Made by a program: the position numbers and the translations under genes
In this document: positions 8,089-16,353 of the stretch, piece after piece
Layout: each line of letters begins with the position of its first letter
Position numbering within the stretch: position 1 is the stretch's first letter
From: Synergistota bacterium
GTDB taxonomy: Bacteria > Synergistota > GBS-1
Reading direction: 5' to 3'
Assembly (NCBI GenBank): GCA_025060595.1
Contig: JANXBX010000002.1
Coordinates: 78,300-142,299, forward strand
Length of the DNA stretch: 64,000 bases
Notes under the pieces: generated by a model
What the model saw: only the letters and a program-made list of their open reading frames with translations
Told to the model about the DNA's origin: nothing
Databases searched by the model: none

Positions 8089-9240
8089 TTACTCACCTCG
8101 CTTCGTTAAAACCTCTTTCAAAAGATCAACCAACCTTTCCGTATGAAAGGTGTAGACAAGGTGAACGCCAGCACTCCTTAATATCTCCCAAGCTTCTTTC
8201 TCCTGATTTCCAATCGCCTTGACCACTATAGGAATATCCTTAGCGAAGCTCTCCTTCGCCTCTTTAATCCCATTTGCCGCCTCTATAAGAGAGTTAACCC
8301 CACCATAAAGGTTAATAAGGATAGCCTTTATGTTACCTCTTTTTAAAAGCAATCTTATGGAATCTCTAAGAAGCTTAGCGGTTATCCCTCCACCAGTTTC
8401 AAGAAAATTAGCAGGCCTTAATCCTTCATCGGCCATTAGGTCTACCGTACACATGCCCAAGCCAGCACCGCTTGATATGAGCCCGATATCACCATCAAGA
8501 CCTACATAGCTTACCCCTACTTCCTTAGCTTCCCTTTCCATCTCATCCTCAAAGCTAGATGTTTCAAACTCAAGAAAACGCTTCTGCCTAAATAAGGCGT
8601 TATCATCCACCTCAACCTTAGCATCAGCAGCAACTAACCTACCATCCCTTAAAAGGCACAAGGGATTAATCTCTAAGATTAATAAATCTGATTTAACGAA
8701 GGCCTCAAACATCGTATAAGCTAACTTAGAAAGCTTAACCAGAAGCTCTCCACTAAAACCTCTTTCCCTTAAATAGCTCCTTACCTCGTATTCTCTAAAA
8801 GGCTCACTTGGATATTTATCTATCCTTAAGAGCTTCTGAGGATAAAGCCTGACTATCTCCTCTATATCCATACCACCAGAATCACAAAACATAAAAACGC
8901 GCTTTCCCTTTTGAGGGTCTATGGTTACACCAATATACATCTCTCTTTCTATTTCAAGCGCTTCCTCAACCAAAAGTCTATTAACTTTAAAGCCTCTTAT
9001 ATCCCTTCCTAATAGCTCGGAAGCCACTTTTTTAGCCTCTTCCGGATCAGAAACAAGCCTTATTCCCCCAGCCTTTCCCCTTCCACCAGTGGGAATCTGA
9101 ACTTTAAGAACCGCTTTTTTCCCTATCTCCTTTACGGCATTTTGAGCCTCCTCTGGACTTTGAACAACCATCCCTTTAGGAACATCGATAATGCCCAATG
9201 AGCTTAAGAATTCCTTGCCCTGGTATTCAAGAAGCTTCAA
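8089..9240 (-). CDS. sucC: Succinate-CoA ligase beta subunit (ATP-grasp)
   Basis: A 383-residue beta subunit with the N-terminal ATP-grasp (MKLLEYQGKEFLSSLGI, KVQIPTGGRGKAGGI) and the C-terminal flavodoxin-like CoA-ligase domain (GAGLGMCTVDLM, NLYGGVNS). EINPL, the nucleotide-site motif, is present. Translation starts at TTG 9240 behind AGGAGGGGGG. Length matches the family. Forms the heterotetramer with sucD. Relatives use succinate, malate or other short acids, so strict succinate specificity is not proven; in this operon the natural acid may be a different one. Confidence 0.93.
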   Translation of the reverse strand: MKLLEYQGKEFLSSLGIIDVPKGMVVQSPEEAQNAVKEIGKKAVLKVQIPTGGRGKAGGIRLVSDPEEAKKVASELLGRDIRGFKVNRLLVEEALEIEREMYIGVTIDPQKGKRVFMFCDSGGMDIEEIVRLYPQKLLRIDKYPSEPFREYEVRSYLRERGFSGELLVKLSKLAYTMFEAFVKSDLLILEINPLCLLRDGRLVAADAKVEVDDNALFRQKRFLEFETSSFEDEMEREAKEVGVSYVGLDGDIGLISSGAGLGMCTVDLMADEGLRPANFLETGGGITAKLLRDSIRLLLKRGNIKAILINLYGGVNSLIEAANGIKEAKESFAKDIPIVVKAIGNQEKEAWEILRSAGVHLVYTFHTERLVDLLKEVLTKRGE

Positions 9241-9243
9241 AGC

Positions 9244-9801
9244 CTAACCCCCCTCCTGATACCCCTTATTAAAGAGCTCAAAGGCAGCTCTCAAGGCCTT
9301 TAAGTTTACTTCCCTTGTTGCCGGTGGAACCCTATTTAAGACCGCCTTCTCCAAGGATTCCCTTTTGACTATCTTTGTAGCCTCAACGAGTATGCCTAAG
9401 GCAACCACATTCGCTGAAAGAGGTTTACCCGTTTCCCTTATGGAAAGCTCAGTTATAGGAAACTTATAAATCGACTTAACTTTCGAAACCGGATTCAAAT
9501 CTTTAACATAGAGAGTATCGACAATCACTACTCCATCCTCTTTCACGCTACCCCCATACTTATCTATGGCATCCTGAGTCATCGCAAGAAGTATATCAGG
9601 GCTTTCTATCTCAGGGTAGTTTACTTCCTCGTCGCTTATTATCACCTCTGACCTGCTTGCTCCACCCCTTGCTTCAGGGCCATAGGATTGATTATGCGTA
9701 GCGTTCTTACCCTCATAAAGAACAGCAGCTTCAGCGAGTATGATCCCTGCTAATACCAAGCCTTGCCCACCGTAACCGCTTAACAATATCTCTTTCCTCA
9801 T
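9244..9801 (-). CDS. korC: 2-oxoacid:ferredoxin oxidoreductase gamma subunit
   Basis: A 185-residue gamma subunit, the domain that closes the active site of 2-oxoacid ferredoxin oxidoreductases. It begins MRKEILLSGYGGQGLVLAGI and carries the YGPEARGGASRSEVIIS motif that contacts CoA/TPP. ATG 9801, one base after the korB stop, is chosen over GTG 9816 because it gives the canonical N-terminus. It ends just before sucC. The gene order D-A-B-C is that of four-subunit 2-oxoglutarate or branched-chain oxoacid enzymes. Confidence 0.92.
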   Translation of the reverse strand: MRKEILLSGYGGQGLVLAGIILAEAAVLYEGKNATHNQSYGPEARGGASRSEVIISDEEVNYPEIESPDILLAMTQDAIDKYGGSVKEDGVVIVDTLYVKDLNPVSKVKSIYKFPITELSIRETGKPLSANVVALGILVEATKIVKRESLEKAVLNRVPPATREVNLKALRAAFELFNKGYQEGG

Positions 9802-9802
9802 A

Positions 9803-10636
9803 TTACACTTCGCCACCCTTCATCCCTTCAGAGAGCCTCTTTACCAAGGCATTATAGGAATCCATAAACTCAGTCCTTTCATGATTTACCCAAAGCTCGC
9901 CTATCAAGAACTTATCCTTTAAATCCTCCTTAGAGTACTTATCAGCTTGCTTAACCATAATCGCATGTTCCTTCTGCCACAAAAGCATCTCATATGGGCT
10001 TCTCATGTTGTTTCTCCTTCCGTAACCTACAGGACATTGAGATATAACCTCAACGAAGCTAAAGCCCTTATGAGAAAGAGCCTTTGTTATAAGATCAATG
10101 GTCAAGTGAATATGGTAAACGGTTCCTCTTCCAACAAAGGTAGCACCTGCCGCCTTAACAAGCTCACATATATCAAAGGGCGGTTCAATGTTTCCATAAG
10201 GAGCGGTAGTAGCATATGCTCCCTGAGGGCTCAAAGGAGAATATTGCCCACCGGTCATCCCATATATACTGTTATTTATCAATATGGTGGTTATATCCAC
10301 GTTCCTCCTTGCGGCATGTATCAAGTGGTTTCCCCCTATTGCTGCACCATCACCATCCCCAGTAATGACTATCACTTTCATCTCAGGACGCATAAGCTTA
10401 AAGCCGGTCGCAAAAGCCAAAGTCCTACCGTGAGTAGTCTGAATGGTGTTAAAATCAAGAATAGCATTTGTTCTCGCGGAGCAACCTATTCCAGTAAAAA
10501 CAACTATCTCATCTTTCTTAAAGCCAAGCTTATCTATAGCAGTGATCAGAGCTCTTACAACCGTGCCATTTCCACATCCCGGACACCATATATGAGGTAG
10601 CTTGTTTAACCTAAGGTAATTCTTTATGTTAACCAT
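9803..10636 (-). CDS. korB: 2-oxoacid:ferredoxin oxidoreductase beta subunit (TPP-binding)
   Basis: A 277-residue beta subunit with WCPGCGNGTVVRAL at the N-terminus and the TPP/Mg signature GDGDGAAIGGNHLIHAARRN followed by NNSIYGMTGGQ. These motifs favour the 2-oxoglutarate-type subgroup over pyruvate oxidoreductase. ATG 10636 overlaps the korA stop by 8 nt (ATGGTTAA), so translation is coupled. It binds the catalytic thiamine diphosphate and passes electrons to a 4Fe-4S cluster. Exact oxoacid is not resolved. Confidence 0.94.
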   Translation of the reverse strand: MVNIKNYLRLNKLPHIWCPGCGNGTVVRALITAIDKLGFKKDEIVVFTGIGCSARTNAILDFNTIQTTHGRTLAFATGFKLMRPEMKVIVITGDGDGAAIGGNHLIHAARRNVDITTILINNSIYGMTGGQYSPLSPQGAYATTAPYGNIEPPFDICELVKAAGATFVGRGTVYHIHLTIDLITKALSHKGFSFVEVISQCPVGYGRRNNMRSPYEMLLWQKEHAIMVKQADKYSKEDLKDKFLIGELWVNHERTEFMDSYNALVKRLSEGMKGGEV

Positions 10637-11774
10637 CCTTAAGCACCCCTTTAATTGCACCCACTATCTCAGCGGGAGAGATCATCTTTCCATCTGCCCT
10701 ATTTACACCGAGAGCCTCTCTTTTAATAGCCCTTTCGATCTCCCCTATCAGCTGTCCCATGTTCATCTCAGGGACAACCACAAGCTTAGCCTTCTTAGCA
10801 TACCCTTCAACCACATCATAAGGGAAGGGCCATATAGTCTGAAGCTGAAGAAGCCCAGCTTTGACTCCCTTATCCCTTAAGATCTTCACCGCATCCTTAG
10901 CAGAGCGAGCGGTACAACCATAGGTAATTATCAAGACATCTGCATCTTCAGCATAGTAGCTCTTATAATAGGTAAGCTTATCTCTGTAATAATCTATCTT
11001 CTTGTGAAGCCTCTTTATAAGCTCATCAGCCGCCTTGTGGCTATAAGTCGCCGGAAAGCCTTCCTCGTCATGAACATTGCTCGTAACATGATATCTATAA
11101 CCGGTACCAGGACGAGCATAATCGGGAACGAAATCTACCCCACCCTTACAGGGTTTATACTGTTCAGGGGGAAGCTTCGTCTCTCTCCTATTTATTATCT
11201 CTATCTCACCCTCATCAGTTATAATCATCTTTTCCCTCAAGTGCCCTACTACCGCATCTGTAAGAAGTATAACAGGGTTCCGTACAAGCTCAGATATGTT
11301 GAAGGCTTTAATGGTTAGATCAAAGGCTTCCTGAACCGTTGCTGGGCTTAAAACAACAATGGGATGATCCCCATGGGTCCCCCACCTGGATTGCATCACA
11401 TCTCCCTGCGCAGGCAAAGTAGGCAATCCTGTGCTCGGCCCACCCCTCTGAACATCAACCACTACACAGGGGGCTTCAACCATTATCGCATAGCCAATGT
11501 TTTCCTGCATCAAGGTAAAGCCAGGACCGCTCGTTGCAGTCATAGCTTTAAAGCCCGCCATAGATGCACCTATTACCGCAGCTATGCTTGCTATCTCATC
11601 TTCCATCTGTATAAAAACCCCTCCCACCTGGGGCATCCTGTAAGCCAAGACTTCCGCTATCTCGGTGGCTGGTGTTATAGGATAACCGGCAAAAAACCTC
11701 GCACCCGCAATTATAGCCGCTTCCGCTATCGCCTCATTACCTTGGATGAACATGATCCTATTCTTATCACCCAT
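10629..11774 (-). CDS. korA: 2-oxoacid:ferredoxin oxidoreductase alpha subunit
   Basis: A 381-residue alpha subunit. GNEAIAEAAIIAGARFFAGYPITPATEIAE is represented near the N-terminus (here split: GNEAIAEAAIIAG and FAGYPITPATEI), with ATSGPGFTLMQENIGYA, DVQRGGPSTGLPT and QGDVMQSRWGTHGDH downstream, all typical of KorA. ATG 11774 overlaps the korD stop by one base (TAATG). The C-terminal domain with YGCTARSAKDAV and PEMNMGQL is complete. Oxidises a 2-oxo acid with CoA to acyl-CoA, CO2 and reduced ferredoxin together with KorBCD. Confidence 0.94.
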   Translation of the reverse strand: MGDKNRIMFIQGNEAIAEAAIIAGARFFAGYPITPATEIAEVLAYRMPQVGGVFIQMEDEIASIAAVIGASMAGFKAMTATSGPGFTLMQENIGYAIMVEAPCVVVDVQRGGPSTGLPTLPAQGDVMQSRWGTHGDHPIVVLSPATVQEAFDLTIKAFNISELVRNPVILLTDAVVGHLREKMIITDEGEIEIINRRETKLPPEQYKPCKGGVDFVPDYARPGTGYRYHVTSNVHDEEGFPATYSHKAADELIKRLHKKIDYYRDKLTYYKSYYAEDADVLIITYGCTARSAKDAVKILRDKGVKAGLLQLQTIWPFPYDVVEGYAKKAKLVVVPEMNMGQLIGEIERAIKREALGVNRADGKMISPAEIVGAIKGVLKDG

Positions 11775-11977
11775 TAAGCTTCCTCCTCCCAGACCTCAAC
11801 CGCATAATCAGGACATCTTAGCTCACAGTTTTTACAACCTATACAATCCCCCTCGCGTACCACCCTAACCTTTCCATCCTTAGAAAACTCAAAAACTCTC
11901 TTAGGACAGAACTCCACACATATGCCGCAAGATTTACACCACTTCGGGTTAAGATTAACCTTAAACTTTTTCGGCAA
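11774..11977 (-). CDS. korD: Ferredoxin-like delta subunit of 2-oxoacid oxidoreductase
   Basis: A 67-residue dicluster ferredoxin with two CxxCxxCxxxCP motifs, CKSCGICVEFCPKR and CIGCKNCELRCPD. It is the electron-transfer subunit of the KorDABC enzyme. GTG 11986 lies within the ribosome site GAGGTGG; TTG 11977 six bases downstream begins MPKKFKVNLNPKWC and is taken as the start. Immediately followed by korA with an overlapping stop/start. A free ferredoxin of this size would look the same, but gene order makes the delta-subunit role likely. Confidence 0.9.
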   Translation of the reverse strand: MPKKFKVNLNPKWCKSCGICVEFCPKRVFEFSKDGKVRVVREGDCIGCKNCELRCPDYAVEVWEEEA

Positions 11978-12001
11978 AATTACCACCTCTTTTACGAAGG
12001 T

Positions 12002-12202
12002 CTAACCACCCGCCATAAGATAGATAACTACTATCTCATCCCCCTCCTTAACTAGCCTCCTATAATACTCATCTCTAGGTAAAACATCTCCATTCACCAT
12101 TACCGTGTTAGAGGACACATCATATCCAAGGCTCTCTAAAAACTGCCCTATACTAATATCTTTAGATATTTCAATCGTTTTATTATTGACCTTGACAAAC
12201 AT
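12002..12202 (-). CDS. ThiS/MoaD-like beta-grasp sulfur carrier protein
   Basis: A 66-residue protein ending in Gly-Gly (YLMAGG), the feature needed for C-terminal thiocarboxylation by a ThiF/MoeB-type activating enzyme. The pattern of a V..N...I strand start, TVMVNGDVLPRD in the middle and EGDEIVVIYLMAGG at the end is that of ThiS/MoaD. ATG 12202 has AGGGGGAG upstream. It is the first gene of the operon that contains the AOR gene, and AOR needs a molybdopterin-type cofactor, so a MoaD-like supply role is a reasonable inference; thiamine synthesis cannot be excluded. Confidence 0.8.
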   Translation of the reverse strand: MFVKVNNKTIEISKDISIGQFLESLGYDVSSNTVMVNGDVLPRDEYYRRLVKEGDEIVVIYLMAGG

Positions 12203-12234
12203 GAAGCGCTCCCCCTTGCCACAGAATTAACCAC

Positions 12235-12263
12235 ATTATACCAAGTATACTAACTACATTCAA
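12235..12263 (-). promoter_or_regulatory. Sigma-70-type promoter of the hydroxy-acid/korDABC operon
   Basis: On the minus strand TTGAAT (12263-12258), a 17-base spacer and TATAAT (12240-12235). The expected transcript start is near 12228, 26 nt before the thiS-like ATG. It lies just past the stop of the IlvD/Edd gene, so the operon can be expressed apart from the sugar-acid operon upstream. No terminator is seen between the two, so read-through is possible. Confidence 0.75.
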
Positions 12264-12272
12264 TTATAAAAC

Positions 12273-13925
12273 TCAAATTTTTCTTACCGCTCCCTTAGAA
12301 GCGCTTTCCGCAAATCTTTCATAAAACCTCAAGTAACTGTTTTTATGAATAAAGCCACGCTCGATGGATAGAGTGAAATCGCTCATCCTTCTTCTATACT
12401 CCTCCTCAGATATCAAAAGATCCACCCTTTTATCCTTGATATCTATTCTTATAGGATCACCATCCTGGACTACAGCTATTGGACCGCGAGCGGCAGCCTC
12501 AGGCGAAACGTAAGCTACAGATATTCCATAAGATGCACCACTTAACCTTCCATCTGTTATCAAAGCCACATTCTTATATCTATTTATTATCTCAACACAG
12601 CGATGAAGCTCCCTCATACCTGGGCCCCCTCGAGGCCCCTCATAGCGAATAACTATTACCTCTCCCTCCTTAAGAGCATTCTTAGAAGCATACTCCATAA
12701 ATTCATCTTCGGAGTTAAAGACTCTAGCAACCCCCTCGAATCGCTCGACGAAGCTCTCCTTTAATGCAGAAACCTTAAGCAAAGCACCTTGAGGAGCTAA
12801 GTTTCCTTTAAGAATCTTTATAGATCCTCCCTTAGAAACTGGATCGCTTAAATTCCTTATTATGGATTTTATGGGCTTTAAACCCCTATATTCTTTCAGG
12901 ATATCTCTATAGCTTTTGCCAGAAACGGTTATCCTATCAAGGTGAAGAATGGAAGAAAGCTCTCTCATAACCGCAGAAACTCCACCAGAAAAGTAGAGGT
13001 CTATAACCGTATTCTCATCGCTGTTTGGAGTTATCTCAGCTATCAATGGAACCTTCTCGCTTATCCTCTCAAAGTCCTCCATACTGATATCTATACCAAG
13101 CTCATAGGCAATAGCAGGAATATGCAGAACCGCATTTAGAGAGCCGCCTAAGGCCATCAAAACTGCTATAGCATCCTCAAAGGCCTCTTTTGTTAATATC
13201 TCCGATGGCTTTGGTCCCTCCTTAGCTAAGCGAACCGCTACCTCCCCGGTTAACCTTGACAGTTGCGATCTCTCTGAACTCCCCGAGGGAGAAAGGGCAG
13301 AGCCAGGTAATCCCATACCTAAAACCTCAGCCACTATACACATCGTATTGGCCGTCCCAAGGAAAGGACAGATCCCAGGACAAGGATAGTACATTTGAGT
13401 AACATCAAGGAGATCATCAGAGGATATCTTACCTTCAAGGAAGGCTCTCCTTGCCCCTTTTGAGTCTTTGGGCTTAATTAAGTTATGCATCGGACCAGCT
13501 CCGAGCCATATCGATGGTATATCAAGTCTCCCCATAGCCATAAGCATGCCAGGGACTATCTTGTCACAGGAAGACAAAAATACAAGAGAATCAAATATAT
13601 CGTGCCCTTTAACCATGGCCTCCACTGAATCAGCTATCAGCTCCCTACTTGGAAGACTATAGTTCATCCCCTTATGCCCCTGAGCTATACCATCACATAT
13701 GGCTATGGTGTTAAACTCTATGGGAAGCCCACCAGCCTTATAAACCCCCTCCTTAACCCTTTGAGCTAAATCCCTTAACGGATAATGACCAGGAACAATC
13801 TCATTCCAGGAGTTAACTATCCCCACTATAGGCTTATCAAGATCATCACGAGAAAACCCGTTTGAAAGAAGATGCCCCTTTATCAGCTCTTTCACATAAC
13901 GCGGAAAACGATTCAATCTATTCAT
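12273..13925 (-). CDS. IlvD/Edd-family dehydratase (probable sugar-acid dehydratase)
   Basis: A 550-residue Fe-S dehydratase of the dihydroxy-acid/6-phosphogluconate family. Conserved motifs: GIVNSWNEIVPGH, CDGIAQGHKGMNYSLPSREL, SSCDKIVPGML and DGRLSGASYGISVAYVSPEAA. At the second cluster cysteine it reads GICPFLGTANTM, whereas true IlvD proteins have a Cys-Gly-Gly-Met-Tyr-Thr-Ala run there, so a sugar-acid dehydratase giving a 2-keto-3-deoxy acid is more likely than branched-chain synthesis. No other ilv gene is near. It is the last gene of the TctABC operon, next to a DapA-type aldolase that could cleave its product. Confidence 0.85.
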   Translation of the reverse strand: MNRLNRFPRYVKELIKGHLLSNGFSRDDLDKPIVGIVNSWNEIVPGHYPLRDLAQRVKEGVYKAGGLPIEFNTIAICDGIAQGHKGMNYSLPSRELIADSVEAMVKGHDIFDSLVFLSSCDKIVPGMLMAMGRLDIPSIWLGAGPMHNLIKPKDSKGARRAFLEGKISSDDLLDVTQMYYPCPGICPFLGTANTMCIVAEVLGMGLPGSALSPSGSSERSQLSRLTGEVAVRLAKEGPKPSEILTKEAFEDAIAVLMALGGSLNAVLHIPAIAYELGIDISMEDFERISEKVPLIAEITPNSDENTVIDLYFSGGVSAVMRELSSILHLDRITVSGKSYRDILKEYRGLKPIKSIIRNLSDPVSKGGSIKILKGNLAPQGALLKVSALKESFVERFEGVARVFNSEDEFMEYASKNALKEGEVIVIRYEGPRGGPGMRELHRCVEIINRYKNVALITDGRLSGASYGISVAYVSPEAAARGPIAVVQDGDPIRIDIKDKRVDLLISEEEYRRRMSDFTLSIERGFIHKNSYLRFYERFAESASKGAVRKI

Positions 13926-13944
13926 ATTATTAAAACCCCTTTCC

Positions 13945-14832
13945 TCAAATAAGCCCTAATTTCCTTAAAGCTTCCCTCATTTTCTCTTTAATCTCCTCAT
14001 TAGCTGGCCTAAATGGCTCCCTAGGATACATCTTGATACCTCTTAAGTTAACCATAGTGTAAGCCCCAACCGTAGTGGTATTAGCGAGCCTCATTAAATC
14101 CCTTACCGCTAAAACCCTATTGTGAATTTCTATAACCTTCTCCCTTGGAGACCCATTTATAACAGCATTATAAAGCTCTTTACAGAGCTCAGGAAAGGCA
14201 TTGCCTAAGCCCGGTATGAAGGCTCTAACGCCAAGGGAAGCAGCCGGTACAAATAACGCCTCGGTCCCTATTACTACATCGAAGCCCTCTTTATTCACTT
14301 TCCTCTTGTAGTCGGATAAAACCATGATATCGAAACTGCTATCCTTAACACCATATATTCCCTCTTCCGCTAACCTTTTAAGAAGGCTTACACTGACCCC
14401 ATAACCTACAGTCTTGGGATTGTTGTAGACATATACAGGAATACTCACCGCATCAAGCAATCTCTTAAAGTAGTAAAATACATCTTCCTCTGCATGGTGA
14501 TAATAGAAGGGAGGTACGGAAGATATGGCATCAGCCCCTATAGCCTCAGCATGCTTAGCGAGCTCAAGGGCATCCCTTGTGCTTATGCTTCCCACATGAA
14601 CTATAACAGGGACCTTCCCATTAACCTCTTCAACAACAACCTCTGCAACCCGCTTTCTTTCCTCTACTCTTAAAAGCGGTCCACACCCGTATGTTCCCAA
14701 TATGAAAAGCCCATCAACGCTTCTTAAAAGAAACCTTGTAAATTCCCTCAGGGCTCTCTCATCTATTTCGCCATGCTCATCAAAGGGAACTATCATGGGG
14801 GGTATAACTCCCTCAAGATACTTAAACCTCAT
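13945..14832 (-). CDS. DapA-superfamily pyruvate-dependent aldolase (probable 2-keto-3-deoxy acid aldolase)
   Basis: A 295-residue TIM-barrel class I aldolase. The Schiff-base lysine is in YGVKDSS and the catalytic tyrosine in VYVYNNP. The usual GTTGE substrate motif is replaced by GTYGCG, so true dihydrodipicolinate synthesis is unlikely. Other DapA features (MIVPFDEHGEIDE, VIVHVG, DAISSVPPFYY) are intact. It sits between an FGGY kinase and an IlvD/Edd dehydratase, matching cleavage of a 2-keto-3-deoxy sugar acid to pyruvate and an aldehyde, which the operon's iron alcohol dehydrogenase could reduce. That pathway is inferred. Confidence 0.85.
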   Translation of the reverse strand: MRFKYLEGVIPPMIVPFDEHGEIDERALREFTRFLLRSVDGLFILGTYGCGPLLRVEERKRVAEVVVEEVNGKVPVIVHVGSISTRDALELAKHAEAIGADAISSVPPFYYHHAEEDVFYYFKRLLDAVSIPVYVYNNPKTVGYGVSVSLLKRLAEEGIYGVKDSSFDIMVLSDYKRKVNKEGFDVVIGTEALFVPAASLGVRAFIPGLGNAFPELCKELYNAVINGSPREKVIEIHNRVLAVRDLMRLANTTTVGAYTMVNLRGIKMYPREPFRPANEEIKEKMREALRKLGLI

Positions 14833-14844
14833 TAAAACACCCCC

Positions 14845-16353
14845 TTACTGAAAGGTACAGATTTCATCGAACTCTTCCTGAAGCTTCCAATAGAGCCTCT
14901 TATATAATTCATATAATTTATTATATAAGTCGAACCAAGAGCTTTCTGGAACGATTTCATCAACGATCTCTAAAGCCTTGTTCAAGATTTCCGAGTAGCT
15001 ACTTATATAACCAACTCCTCTCATAGCCATTATCGCCGCACCGAAAGAGGAAGCCTCCTCTATATTCACTCTACTTATAGGCCTTCCTAATACGCTTGAA
15101 AGCACCTTAGCCCATAAACTGAACCTCATCAATCCACCTGTTCCCCTTATCTCCTTAGGAACCTCAGCTACTTCAGAAACAGCCTCATATATGCTCTTCA
15201 TCCTAAAGGCAACTCCTTCTATTATCGCCCTCGAAACGTGTCGCCTATCATGATGAAGAGCAAGCCCGAACAAAACGCCCCTTGCATTAGCGTTCCAGAA
15301 GGGGCATCTCTCACCGGTTAAGAAAGGTAAAAATAAAAGACCAGAGGATCCCGCTTCAACATCAGAAGCCCACCTTTCCATTTCCCTATAGGGATCCTCT
15401 TCCCCTTTCAGCTCCGGATAGAAATTATCTAAATACCAAGCCATAACAAGGCCAGCATTGTTTATAGCACATCCCACTATCCAGGTCTCATCATCTAGGA
15501 TATAACACCACGTTCTTCGCCTCTTATCTGTCAGAGGCTTATTCACAGCCATTCTAACAGCCCCGCTTGTCCCAAGCATAGCGGCCATAACTCCTCGAGC
15601 TATAGATCCAGAGCCAAGAGAGGATAAGGCACCATCCCCACCACCTATAACTATAGGAGTACCCTCCTTGAAGCCGGTTTGAAAGCTTGATTCACTGACC
15701 ATCTTGCCAATCACGGTTAAGGGTGAAACCGCAGGGCTAAGCTTATTCATGCTTATCTTAAGTTCATCAAATATGCTTTTCTCCCATGTCTTCTCTCGTA
15801 TATTAAGAAGACCGCTTCCTGAAGCTACGGATATATCAATAGCGTTAACCTTCGATAAGTTCCATAAAATATACTCTTTTATCATTACTATCTTGGAGGC
15901 CTTTTCTAAGAGGTCGGGAGCTTCATGCCTAAACCACACGAGTTTTGATAAGGGGTAATTAACATGAAGAGGACAACCTGTAAGATCATAAAGATGATCA
16001 AAAGCTTTAGCATACCTCTTAAGAAGCTCCGTTGACCTGTTATCACCCCAGATGATCAAGTTTGTAAGCTTCTTCATCTCTGAATCCACAAGCATTATGC
16101 TATGAAATATACTGCTTAAGCCGATAGCTTCAATCTCATAACCGCCTTTAAGCTGAGATAACGCTTCACTCATAGAAGTATAAACAGCGCTTACGATCTC
16201 ATCGGGATTCTGTTCCACCCAGCCGATCTTAGGCTGAATCATCCTATAGTTTCTCTTAGCGGTAGATAAAAGAACGCCATTGCCGTCAAAAATACAACAC
16301 CTTGCACCTGTAGTGCCTATGTCAACGCCAGCAAAGGCTATTTTTTTGTTCAA
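14845..16353 (-). CDS. FGGY-family carbohydrate kinase (xylulokinase/gluconokinase-like)
   Basis: About 502 residues, with the N-terminal ATPase phosphate loop FAGVDIGTTGARCCIF, the GGGDGALSSLGSGS second-domain motif, and GTGGLMRFSLWAKVLSSVLG near the C-terminus. The domain layout (two actin-like FGGY domains) is complete. TTG 16353, which overlaps the SDR stop as TTGA and begins LNKKIAFAGVD, is taken as start; TTG 16365 is an in-frame alternative directly against GGAGG. Substrate is a sugar or sugar acid, most likely the metabolite of this operon, but cannot be named. Confidence 0.84.
   Translation of the reverse strand: MNKKIAFAGVDIGTTGARCCIFDGNGVLLSTAKRNYRMIQPKIGWVEQNPDEIVSAVYTSMSEALSQLKGGYEIEAIGLSSIFHSIMLVDSEMKKLTNLIIWGDNRSTELLKRYAKAFDHLYDLTGCPLHVNYPLSKLVWFRHEAPDLLEKASKIVMIKEYILWNLSKVNAIDISVASGSGLLNIREKTWEKSIFDELKISMNKLSPAVSPLTVIGKMVSESSFQTGFKEGTPIVIGGGDGALSSLGSGSIARGVMAAMLGTSGAVRMAVNKPLTDKRRRTWCYILDDETWIVGCAINNAGLVMAWYLDNFYPELKGEEDPYREMERWASDVEAGSSGLLFLPFLTGERCPFWNANARGVLFGLALHHDRRHVSRAIIEGVAFRMKSIYEAVSEVAEVPKEIRGTGGLMRFSLWAKVLSSVLGRPISRVNIEEASSFGAAIMAMRGVGYISSYSEILNKALEIVDEIVPESSWFDLYNKLYELYKRLYWKLQEEFDEICTFQ

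Noticed and set aside
9947-10600. Long open frame on the plus strand opposite korB (217 codons)
   Set aside because: It is the antisense of a strongly conserved gene, rich in Tyr/Ser/Asn, has no ribosome site and no family resemblance.
11364-11777. 137-codon plus-strand frame opposite korA
   Set aside because: Antisense of conserved KorA motifs; no start context; composition unlike a protein.
12273-13925. Assignment of the dehydratase as IlvD for branched-chain amino acid synthesis
   Set aside because: The second cysteine motif differs from IlvD, no ilv/leu partner is adjacent, and the operon is a sugar-acid type.
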